Shown one piece after another: positions 1-6,150 of a DNA stretch of 9,203 nucleotides. The translations under genes and the position numbers were made by a program. Origin of the DNA: Deltaproteobacteria bacterium (GTDB lineage Bacteria > Desulfobacterota > Desulfobacteria > Desulfobacterales > SURF-15); assembly GCA_024644775.1 (NCBI GenBank), contig JAHEHB010000210.1, positions 1 through 9,203 of the forward strand, written 5' to 3'. The notes under the pieces are model-generated. The model saw only the letters and a program-made list of their open reading frames with translations. It had not been told where the DNA came from and did not search any database. Each line of letters opens with the position of its first letter. Positions within the stretch are counted from its first letter, which is position 1.

Positions 1-219
1 TTGCTTATTTGTCCCTATGATGCTTTTATCGGTAGAAATTTTAGTATCGCCACCAAGGCACCAAGTCACTAAGAGATTAACATTTTCCTTTGTGTCTTAG
101 TGCCTTTGTGGCAAAAATTTTGGTTCCGGCTTGTCCGGATTCGCTTCACTCAGATCAGATTAACAGACCCACTTAACATAATTCGCAATTCCTAAATCCC
201 CGAATACCTCAATTCCGAT
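1..219. other. non-coding stretch after the leftward transporter operon
   Basis: I see no convincing coding frame on either strand. The stretch holds the inverted repeat at 49-112, the short hairpin at 125-139 and an AAAATTTT palindrome at 114-121. On the minus strand the 125-139 hairpin is followed seven bases later by a short T run, which could make a weak terminator for the leftward operon. There is no sign of the ATPase gene that often follows the permeases in such operons. Confidence 0.5.
49..112. repeat. imperfect 25-bp inverted repeat, possible dispersed intergenic element or operon-end hairpin
   Basis: The arms at 49-73 and 88-112 are reverse complements at 21 of 25 positions and are separated by a 14-base loop. 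The right arm reads CTTAGTGCCTTTGTGGC at its inner part. From memory, the 'cttagtgcctttgtgg' type of sequence recurs between genes in many environmental bacterial genomes, so this is probably one copy of a dispersed repeat; that cannot be tested inside this window. It lies about 110 bases past the stop of the leftward permease gene and could also act as the 3' hairpin of that transcript. A smaller inverted repeat (TCCGG-N5-CCGGA, 125-139) sits next to it. Confidence 0.7.
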
Positions 220-1092
220 TTACTGCTTTAAACTGCCGGCTAGAAGTCCCCTTACAATGTACTTTTGAAAGAAAACCACAAATATAATGGCCGGAATTCC
301 GGCCACAGTTCCAGCAGCGGAGAGCCGGTTCCAGGCAATGCCGACGTCACCAACAAACCGGTAAACGCCTGCCGAGATGACGGTGGTTTCCTCTGAACTG
401 GAGGCCAGCGTGACGCCGAAGAGAAATTCATTCCAGGTCATCAGAAAAATTAAAATGGCGGCAGCAGCGATCCCGGGACCCGCCAGTGGAAAAAGAATCC
501 TGATAAACGCCTGGAACCTCGAACAGCCATCCACACGGGCGGCATCCTCAAAATCCTTCGGAATTCCTATAAAAAACCCGCGAATCAACCAGATGGCAAT
601 GGGTAGTTGCAGGTAAGTGTTCGTAATTACCAGCACCACCAGGGAATTTAACAGACCGAGGTGATAAAATATATAATAGAAAGAAGGGAGCATCGACATC
701 GGGGGAAAAAGCCTAAAGCCGAGGATGATCATGAGAATCACATTGCTGTATTTAAAATTACCCCGGGCCAATGCGTAACCGGCTCCGGAGCCGAGAACCA
801 GGCAGATCAGGGTGGTGGAAACGGATACAAACGTCGTGTTGAAGATCCAGTATCCGAACTGGGCACTCCCCATGAGGTTTTCATATCCGCTGCCCAGCAC
901 GATTTTGTAATGATCCAGGGTTAGTTTTTTCGGTATATACATGAGCGGTAGTTTAAACAGCTCATCGGCCGACCGAATGGAGGTGAGGAACATCCAAAAA
1001 ATCGGAAATCCGGCAAATATGATAAAGGCAATGATAATAATATTGGCCAGGGATAATTCTAGCTTTTTTGCCAAATTGAATCTATTCAGCAC
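220..1092 (-). CDS. carbohydrate ABC transporter permease, MalG-like (second permease)
   Basis: Inner-membrane permease of a CUT1-type sugar importer, forming the channel with the permease at 1094-2059. The 290 residues are normal for MalG-type proteins. A hydrophobic segment at ~16-37 is followed by a periplasmic loop and further membrane segments around 86-107, 117-135, 150-172, 205-228 and 262-280. The cytoplasmic EAA loop that docks on the ATPase is at ~182-201 (FEDAARVDGCSRFQAFIRIL, then FPLAGPG), with the conserved A-A-x-x-D-G spacing. Translation starts at GTG 1092: an AAGGAGG at 1105-1099 gives a six-base spacer, and the stop of the upstream permease gene ends one base before the GTG, so the two are probably translationally coupled. 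The substrate cannot be read from the permease alone. No ATPase gene follows before the non-coding stretch at the left edge. Confidence 0.93.
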   Translation of the reverse strand: MLNRFNLAKKLELSLANIIIIAFIIFAGFPIFWMFLTSIRSADELFKLPLMYIPKKLTLDHYKIVLGSGYENLMGSAQFGYWIFNTTFVSVSTTLICLVLGSGAGYALARGNFKYSNVILMIILGFRLFPPMSMLPSFYYIFYHLGLLNSLVVLVITNTYLQLPIAIWLIRGFFIGIPKDFEDAARVDGCSRFQAFIRILFPLAGPGIAAAAILIFLMTWNEFLFGVTLASSSEETTVISAGVYRFVGDVGIAWNRLSAAGTVAGIPAIIFVVFFQKYIVRGLLAGSLKQ

Positions 1093-1093
1093 C

Positions 1094-2059
1094 TCACGCC
1101 TCCTTCTTGAGCGTTGATCGGAAAACTAGAGACCAGAATACGACAAAACCACCGACAACCAGGAACATGATAATGGAAAGAGAGGCAGCTCTACCGATTT
1201 GAAAAAATGTGGTCAATGTTTCCCAGGTGTATATTACAAGCAAGTGTGTGGCACCCCCCGGCCCGCCGCGAGTGAGAACCTGTCCGATTTCAAATGTTCG
1301 AAAGGCGAAGATGGAATTGATCAGGAGCACAAAATAGAGGGCCGGTTTAATTACCGGGATGGTGACATGCCGGAACCTCTGGACCGGCCCGGCGCCATCG
1401 ATCATGGCCGCTTCTACCAGGTCTTCGGGAATGGTTTGCAGCGCGGCCAGCAATATAACGATCATAAGGGGCGTTCGTATCCAAATATCGGTGAGAATCA
1501 CCGAAAACATCGCCTCGGTCTTTTCCCCTAAAAACACAATGGACTGTGATATCAGACCCAATCGCAGCAAAATGTCATTCAACACACCGTGAATATCGAA
1601 GAGCATGTACCACATGAATGCGCTCACAATGACGGGCATTGCCCAGGGGAGAAGCGTCATGGTGCGGTAAAAGGTAACGAGCTTAATCCCCTTGTGGTTT
1701 AAGGCCAGCGCCACAGCCATGGCAACGATAAAGGAAATAGAGACCGTCCCTCCCGTATAGATGAACGATTTCTGTATGGAATTCCAAAAGGCAGGGTCAT
1801 CTTTTAGGATAAAGAAAAAATTTGCCAATCCAGTAAATTTAGGATTCATAGCAAACTGAGCTTTGAAAAAGCTTAGAATAATCAGGACAAAGATGGGTAT
1901 GATAGAGATAAGAATCATCACGATTACACTGGGGATAACCATGAGGAGCTCGAACCTTCCCGCCGACATTTCCCCACCGCTTCCTATAAACATTCGCCGG
2001 ATAAAATTAAACGAAGGCAAGGGGGGTCCTTTTTTTACAACCTCTGCGCTGTCACTCAT
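1094..2059 (-). CDS. carbohydrate ABC transporter permease, MalF-like (first permease)
   Basis: First of two inner-membrane permeases of the leftward sugar importer. The 321 residues begin with ~36 polar residues on the cytoplasmic side, then membrane segments near 37-65, 98-121, 130-153, 185-207, 240-258 and 292-315. The EAA loop lies at ~215-235 (VEAAMIDGAGPVQRFRHVTI, then PVIKPAL), a typical CUT1 pattern. A LTRGGPGGAT segment at ~262-271 is also usual for this subfamily, which lacks the large P2 loop of E. coli MalF. A GGAG about ten bases before ATG 2059 is only a fair ribosome site. The gene is 120 bases downstream of the binding-protein gene, across a strong hairpin, and one base upstream of the second permease. 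Confidence 0.93.
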   Translation of the reverse strand: MSDSAEVVKKGPPLPSFNFIRRMFIGSGGEMSAGRFELLMVIPSVIVMILISIIPIFVLIILSFFKAQFAMNPKFTGLANFFFILKDDPAFWNSIQKSFIYTGGTVSISFIVAMAVALALNHKGIKLVTFYRTMTLLPWAMPVIVSAFMWYMLFDIHGVLNDILLRLGLISQSIVFLGEKTEAMFSVILTDIWIRTPLMIVILLAALQTIPEDLVEAAMIDGAGPVQRFRHVTIPVIKPALYFVLLINSIFAFRTFEIGQVLTRGGPGGATHLLVIYTWETLTTFFQIGRAASLSIIMFLVVGGFVVFWSLVFRSTLKKEA

Positions 2060-2085
2060 CGTTTGTATACTCCGTCATTGATCAA

Positions 2086-2119
2086 GGAAGGCCGGGAGAG
2101 GCTTTCCTCCCGGCCTTCC
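2086..2119. terminator. strong intercistronic hairpin between binding-protein and permease genes
   Basis: A perfect 13-bp inverted repeat (GGAAGGCCGGGAG at 2086-2098, its complement at 2107-2119) encloses an 8-base loop. Ten of the 13 pairs are G-C. No run of T follows on either strand, so it does not look like a full intrinsic terminator. Its place just after the binding-protein stop and before the first permease is where transport operons often carry a stem that protects the upstream mRNA or partly stops transcription, giving more binding protein than permease. That role is inferred from position. Confidence 0.7.
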
Positions 2120-2179
2120 ATTTAAACACCGCTTACCTATTTTACATGCTCGAAGCTTTTTTGTTGCCTCGTCTGTTTA

Positions 2180-3541
2180 TTAATAAGCAAGCATCGATTC
2201 TATCTTAGATTGGGCATCTTTAAGCGCCGCATCTACGGATTTCTCTCCTAGTTGGGCATTCATCACCTCTTTTGCACAAATCTGCATGACCTCTGAATTG
2301 AACTCAAAGGTTGCGCTTTTGGCGTTCTGCGTAGCGAGCTTTAACACGTCAACGTTAGGTATCTCCTTTGCCACTTCCGGTTCATCAAAAACAGGCAAAT
2401 ACCAGGCATTGTTGCGTTCATCCAACAGTTCAAAGCGCGCCGACTGCCGGCTGTGACGAACATCCAGGTAAAGGGCGGCGGCGGCCTTCTTCTTGGAGTA
2501 GGGGTTCATTGCCACGATCTCAAACTGGGCTTGTGTTCCGCCGAGTTGTCCACCGGGGCCTTGAGGGATCGATGCTTGGGCGAGTTCTTTGGAAACACTG
2601 AACACCGCCGGTTGGGTCATCAGCTCGAACCCGAAAATGGTATTGGCGGTGGTGCCCCTGGAAAACTGGTCCACCAACTTGATGTATTCAAGCTGAGTCA
2701 CCAGAGGCGGTACGATTTTATGCTTATTCCGCAAATCGACCAAAAACTGTACGGCGGTCTTCATCTTGGGTGTGTTCACGTTAATTTTACCGTTTGCGTC
2801 GATAAAATCACCCCCGATGTTGTAGAGAAACGTTTTCACCATGTACATTACATAAGTCTCATCCGACGGGTAAATCAGCCCATACTGTTCGGGAACACCG
2901 TCGCCGTTTTTATCTATCGTTAATTTTTTTCCGATGTCGATCAATTCGTCCCAGGTTTTGGGTGGTGCTTCGATTCCGGCAGCCTTGTACATGTCCGGAC
3001 GCCAATTGAGCACAAAGACTTTCATAATGTTCGGAACACCATATACTTGCCCTTTATATGACGCTGCTTCACGGAAAGCCTGCGGATAATTCTTCCATAA
3101 CTTGTCATTATAGAGGAAATCAAGGGGCTCAAGCCATCCCGCTTTCTTAAACGGCTCGATCTGATATTCCAGAAAAGTCAATACATCCGCTTCGGGGGAT
3201 TTGGCCATTAAAAGGGACATCTGTTTCGGAACCATAATCGGCGTTGGGGGGATGATCCACTTTACCCGAATACCGGTGAGTTTTGTAAACAGGTCTGCAG
3301 TCTTCTGGGTACCGATATCCCAGGGCATAACGGCGCTGAAGTTAAACACCTTGATCTCTTTGATCCCTTTTACCGCTTCTTGCCATCCTTCGGGAAGTTT
3401 ATACTCTTGGGCGTCTATCCGTTCATAGAGCGGCTCCCATTCGATTCCGTATCTCTTTTCAGCGACAGCGTTTGTGGATAATCCCAAATTCAATCCTAAA
3501 AACATAAGGGCAAAAGCCAAAATTAGACATCTTTTTTTCAT
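2180..3541 (-). CDS. extracellular sugar-binding protein of ABC importer (SBP family 1)
   Basis: Periplasmic receptor of the leftward importer, 453 residues, a usual length for family 1 carbohydrate-binding proteins. A Sec signal peptide (MKKR, hydrophobic stretch, AVA before E28) is clear and lacks a lipobox, so the protein should be soluble in the periplasm. The mature part shows the two-lobed pattern: ADLFTKLTGIRVKWI at 82-96, PEADVLTFLE at 116-125, a YKGQVYGVP segment at 162-170, PPKTWDEL at 193-200, a calcium-loop-like DKNGDGVPEQYGL at 210-222, and RNNAWYLPVF at 376-385. The AGGAGGT at 3552-3546 fixes ATG 3541. It lies 71 bases downstream of the small exported protein gene and upstream of the two permeases, so all four probably form one operon. 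The stretch at residues 361-366 looks out of frame relative to the family (see findings). The ligand is unknown; a sugar, polyol or oligosaccharide is likely. Confidence 0.93.
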   Translation of the reverse strand: MKKRCLILAFALMFLGLNLGLSTNAVAEKRYGIEWEPLYERIDAQEYKLPEGWQEAVKGIKEIKVFNFSAVMPWDIGTQKTADLFTKLTGIRVKWIIPPTPIMVPKQMSLLMAKSPEADVLTFLEYQIEPFKKAGWLEPLDFLYNDKLWKNYPQAFREAASYKGQVYGVPNIMKVFVLNWRPDMYKAAGIEAPPKTWDELIDIGKKLTIDKNGDGVPEQYGLIYPSDETYVMYMVKTFLYNIGGDFIDANGKINVNTPKMKTAVQFLVDLRNKHKIVPPLVTQLEYIKLVDQFSRGTTANTIFGFELMTQPAVFSVSKELAQASIPQGPGGQLGGTQAQFEIVAMNPYSKKKAAAALYLDVRHSRQSARFELLDERNNAWYLPVFDEPEVAKEIPNVDVLKLATQNAKSATFEFNSEVMQICAKEVMNAQLGEKSVDAALKDAQSKIESMLAY

Positions 3542-3612
3542 TTCTACCTCCTAAACCCTGTATTGATGGTTTCACATAGCGAACAGGAACAGCCTCTCGA
3601 TTCATTTAAATA

Positions 3613-3906
3613 CTATTTAATCCTTAAGGTAATTCGATTTTGATAAACAGAGGAAAATATGGCCCATGTGCTTATCTCCTTAAGGTCTTTACCGAGAACT
3701 TCTTTAAAGGCTGCCGACTGTTCAGGTGTAAGCTTAATGGCTTTGGCCTTGTTCTCATAGAGATCCTTAACCTGTTGATCGGTCAAAAGAAGATCGTATT
3801 CATCTTCTCCGACCTTTTTCACAATAGCCTCATCGGCCGCATATGCGGCCAATGGAATCAAAAAGATCATAGCGATAACCAACAATGAAACACTCTTTCT
3901 AAGCAT
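3613..3906 (-). CDS. small exported protein of unknown function, first gene of the leftward transporter operon
   Basis: The 97-residue product starts with a clear Sec signal peptide (MLRKS, hydrophobic stretch, AAYA before A24), leaving a mature chain of about 74 mostly charged residues with no cysteine. I do not recognise a family. The mature part has a helical, amphipathic look (LLLTDQQVKDLYENKAKAIK, then LTPEQSAAFKEVLGKDLKEI). A longer reading from GTG 3996 is possible, but AAGGAGGG at 3922-3914 sits nine bases before ATG 3906 and the signal peptide begins there, so I chose that start. It is read in the same direction as the binding-protein gene, 71 bases downstream, with no terminator visible between them. 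It may be an accessory periplasmic or envelope protein of the importer; this rests on position only. Confidence 0.75.
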   Translation of the reverse strand: MLRKSVSLLVIAMIFLIPLAAYAADEAIVKKVGEDEYDLLLTDQQVKDLYENKAKAIKLTPEQSAAFKEVLGKDLKEISTWAIFSSVYQNRITLRIK

Positions 3907-4315
3907 CTTCTTATCCCTCCTTTTTAAAAGGTTCATGATTAAGGGTTCATAGTTTTTACCATCTACGAACAAGCTTTCGCCAAAACGATCGATCACACGT
4001 CAAATTTGAGATCGATTGATCCACTCTCATCCCAATAAATGTCTTTTCCACGTGCTCTATACAGCAAAAGTGAGAATCGCCTTGCATGGGTGCAACAATT
4101 TACGATCATTTTCATTCACAGAGGTTAAAGTATGGAAAACGTGTCTGTCTAAGTAAGAATGATTACTTTAGAAAGCGGTAATATTTATAATCAGAAATTC
4201 AGGTTTTATCAACGAGCTTCTTGTTCTTTTTAAATATGATTAAAATATGTTTATTAGACTTTCAATCGGGTGTCAAGATTCTTTCGCAACAAATAGGCAG
4301 TATCGATATCATTGA
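3907..4315. promoter_or_regulatory. non-coding control region upstream of the leftward operon
   Basis: No convincing gene lies in these ~410 bases, which separate the dehydratase remnant from the operon it probably precedes. The promoter of the small-protein/binding-protein operon should be here, but I find no good -35/-10 pair on the minus strand. Symmetric sequences that could bind a regulator are TTGCA-N4-TGCAA at 4082-4095, TCAAATTTGA at 4000-4009, and two ATCGAT cores 23 bases apart at 3988 and 4011. None can be assigned to a regulator from sequence alone. Confidence 0.4.
4082..4095. promoter_or_regulatory. candidate operator, TTGCA-N4-TGCAA
   Basis: A perfect 5-bp inverted repeat with a 4-base spacer, about 180 bases upstream of the start of the small-protein gene. 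Size and symmetry suit a dimeric helix-turn-helix repressor, but a short palindrome like this can occur by chance. Confidence 0.25.
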
Positions 4316-4727
4316 TCATAAAAGCGGACCGGTGGCATATAGAACCAGTGGTTCCTGGTATTTTGAGAGCATTTCCGTCCTGGTTAATTCACCGGATGCA
4401 ATGGAAAAAATCTTCTGAATGAGGCGATCCCCCATCTCATCGGCGGTGGTCTTGCCTTCAACGATCGTTCCTGCATAGAGATCGAAAAATTCAGTTTCGT
4501 TTCTTTCCGCCGGGCTGCTCAGAATCTTTATCACTGGCGCCATCGGAGGCCAGCCGGCGAATCCCGGAAGGTTCCGGAAGCGTGCCGGAGTTCCGCCACC
4601 AATGGAAAGAAGCAATATCTGAGATAATACTCGCTAATTGGTTTGCACAATTGCTGGCGGAAAGTATTAAAACGTGATTCCGCACACCAACCGATCCGTT
4701 AGATCTTTCATAACCTTCAAACTTCAT
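4316..4727 (-). pseudogene. UxaA-family (altronate/galactarate-type) dehydratase large-subunit remnant, internal deletion
   Basis: UxaA-family large subunits dehydrate sugar acids such as altronate to 2-keto-3-deoxy acids in the cytoplasm. Residues 1-38 from ATG 4727 carry the family's N-terminus (GYERSNGSVGVRNHVLILSA, then NCANQLASI), with an intact AGGAG at 4738-4734 six bases upstream. Near 4616 homology moves to another frame, which runs from a GGGTPA segment (compare GRGTP in UxaA) through MAPVIKILSSPAERNE, YAGTIVEGKTTADEMGD and IASGELTRTE to a natural-looking end at 4316. This is the family's C-terminus. Only ~135 of about 385 expected residues remain, so roughly 250 residues, including the central part, are gone, and the two pieces are out of frame with each other. 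The product cannot be active. The family is clear; the exact substrate (altronate, galactarate, fuconate-like acid, sulfolactate) is not. Confidence 0.8.
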
Positions 4728-5023
4728 AATGCACTCCTATCGGGACGTTCTTATCGAATATAAAAGTTTGTATCGATTAAAAGTCTCAATCCCAGTCTCC
4801 CTCACGTCACAAAAGCTTACTTGAACATGATTCAGCATAATGTGAGGCTAAAAAACGTTTTCCATTTTAACCCAAAATCTGGTACCTTCATACACTGTAT
4901 TTTGTAAGCTTGGCAATATATTATAGCTTTAAAATACAAGGGTAAATACGCAATTTATTATAACCCTGCGTATAAACATCCGATATACTTTAATCGACAT
5001 TCTTGGTCTTAAAAAGGAGAATT
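4728..5023. promoter_or_regulatory. divergent intergenic region between dehydratase remnant and aldo/keto reductase
   Basis: This AT-rich region must hold promoters for both directions. A TATACT at 4984-4989 lies 34 bases before the reductase ATG and could be its -10 box, but there is no good -35 at the usual distance. An ATCGAT core at 4772-4777 stands between outer TTT and AAA and could be an operator half-match. No RNA gene or reading frame of interest was seen. Confidence 0.35.
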
Positions 5024-5971
5024 ATGGAATATACGACCCTCGGTAAAACGGGCATCAAGGTGAGTGTTGCCGGCCTTGGGTGCGGTGGTTTCAGTAAGCT
5101 GGGTCAGGGTACCGGCAGTACGGAAAACGAATCGGTGGATATCGTCCGAAACGCCATGGATCTCGGTATCAATTTTATCGACACTGCACAGATTTACGGT
5201 ACGGAATCGATTGTGGGGAAAGCGATAAAGGGTAGAAATCGAGAAGCGGTCATTATCTCTACCAAAAAACAGGTTAACGACGGCGAAGCGTTGATATCAC
5301 CCAAAGAAGTGATTCAATCATTAGAGAATTCGTTAAAGAATCTTGGGACCGATTATGTGGATGTTTTCCACCTTCATGGTGTTTCACCCCGGGCTTATGA
5401 TTATGCAATAAAGGAGGTCGTTCCCCGGGTCCTGCGGGAAAAGGAGAAAGGAAAGTACCGCTTTTTGGGAATTACCGAAGCCGCCTCCGGTGACGCCGAA
5501 CATGAAACACTACAGAGAGCCGTTCAAGCGGATTGTTTCGAAGTCATCATGGTGGCGTTTCACATGATGCATCAATCTGCCCGTGAAACGATTTTCCCCT
5601 ATACCCTGGCCAAAGGCATTGCTGTTTTGGATATGTTCGCCGTTCGGCTGGTCTTCAGTCAGCTGGACCGACTCAAAAGCACCGTCGATAACCTGGTGGC
5701 GGAAGGCAAACTTCCTTCCTGGCTTGGGGAAAAAGAAAACCCTCTAGATTTCCTGATCCACCCAAACGGCGCCCGCAACATCGTCGATGCCGCCTATCGG
5801 TTTTGCCGCCACGAACCGGGCACCGATGTTGTTCTGTCCGGTACGGGGAATGTGGCGCATCTTAAGTCGAACGTCGAATCCATACTCAGTGAACCACTGC
5901 CGCAAGAAGATTTACAGAGGATAAAGGATCTATTCGGGCATTTGGAAGGCGTCGGGCTGGTTTCTCCCTGA
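5024..5971 (+). CDS. aldo/keto reductase, possibly sugar 1-dehydrogenase type
   Basis: Cytoplasmic NAD(P)-dependent oxidoreductase of the AKR superfamily, 315 residues, a full-length TIM barrel. The catalytic tetrad is visible as Asp53 and Tyr58 (NFIDTAQIYG), Lys81 (VIISTKK) and His118 (VDVFHLHG). The N-terminal GKTGIKVSVAGLGCGGFS is typical, and LSGTGNVAHLKSNV at ~271-284 is the usual cofactor-binding tail. The arrangement around VVPRVLREKEKGKYRFLGIT recalls the L-galactose/D-threo-aldose 1-dehydrogenase branch, which oxidises aldoses to lactones. That would fit the lactonase-like hydrolase downstream and the sugar-acid dehydratase remnant upstream, but the subfamily call is inference. An in-frame TTG lies at 5003, but AAGGAG at 5014-5019 four bases before ATG 5024 decides the start. 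Confidence 0.92.
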   Translation: MEYTTLGKTGIKVSVAGLGCGGFSKLGQGTGSTENESVDIVRNAMDLGINFIDTAQIYGTESIVGKAIKGRNREAVIISTKKQVNDGEALISPKEVIQSLENSLKNLGTDYVDVFHLHGVSPRAYDYAIKEVVPRVLREKEKGKYRFLGITEAASGDAEHETLQRAVQADCFEVIMVAFHMMHQSARETIFPYTLAKGIAVLDMFAVRLVFSQLDRLKSTVDNLVAEGKLPSWLGEKENPLDFLIHPNGARNIVDAAYRFCRHEPGTDVVLSGTGNVAHLKSNVESILSEPLPQEDLQRIKDLFGHLEGVGLVSP

Positions 5972-6150
5972 AAAACCGAGAGTTAAAAGCGACCCCGTTC
6001 GGTCCTGTAGTCCCAATAGGGTTAATGATTGGCTTGATTCCTCAGGTCAAGGAATCAGTTCAAAGAAACAAACCCTCATCTCTGCGCAGTATATCTTAGT
6101 CAACCGGTTTGGCTTATGGGTTAACGCATCAATTCAAAAAGGAGAAAACC
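5972..6150 (+). promoter_or_regulatory. spacer between reductase and hydrolase, with hairpin and palindrome
   Basis: The 179-base spacer holds an 8-bp perfect stem (TGATTCCT at 6035-6042, AGGAATCA at 6050-6057, 7-base loop) without a T run, and an AACCGGTT palindrome at 6102-6109, 41 bases before the hydrolase start. The palindrome has the central symmetry of LacI-family operators, and the hydrolase may have its own promoter near TATATC at 6091. Co-transcription with the reductase is equally possible because no terminator is evident. Confidence 0.35.
6102..6109. promoter_or_regulatory. AACCGGTT palindrome, candidate LacI-type operator
   Basis: Perfect 8-bp palindrome, flanked by C and T (CAACCGGTTTG), just upstream of the hydrolase gene. 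LacI-family operators often have a central CG with A/T-rich arms. No regulator gene is in the window. Confidence 0.25.

Noticed and set aside
377..924. Plus-strand reading frames opposite the second permease
   Set aside because: The minus-strand permease is certain from its EAA loop and membrane segments; the opposite frames have random-looking composition.
3907..3996. Longer N-terminus for the small exported protein, starting at GTG 3996
   Set aside because: It would put about 30 polar residues before the signal peptide, whereas a strong AAGGAGG and a standard signal sequence start at 3906.
4132..4152. Six-codon mini-ORF with a GAGG seven bases upstream, on the plus strand
   Set aside because: Too short to support, no downstream plus-strand gene within reach to attenuate, and such matches are common by chance.
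4221..4418. 65-codon plus-strand frame over the end of the dehydratase remnant
   Set aside because: It overlaps the recognisable UxaA C-terminus in antisense and has no ribosome site or family features.
4910..4927. Sigma-54-like TTGGCA...GC upstream of the aldo/keto reductase
   Set aside because: The GG and GC are 14 bases apart rather than the required 12, and the rest of the consensus is poor.
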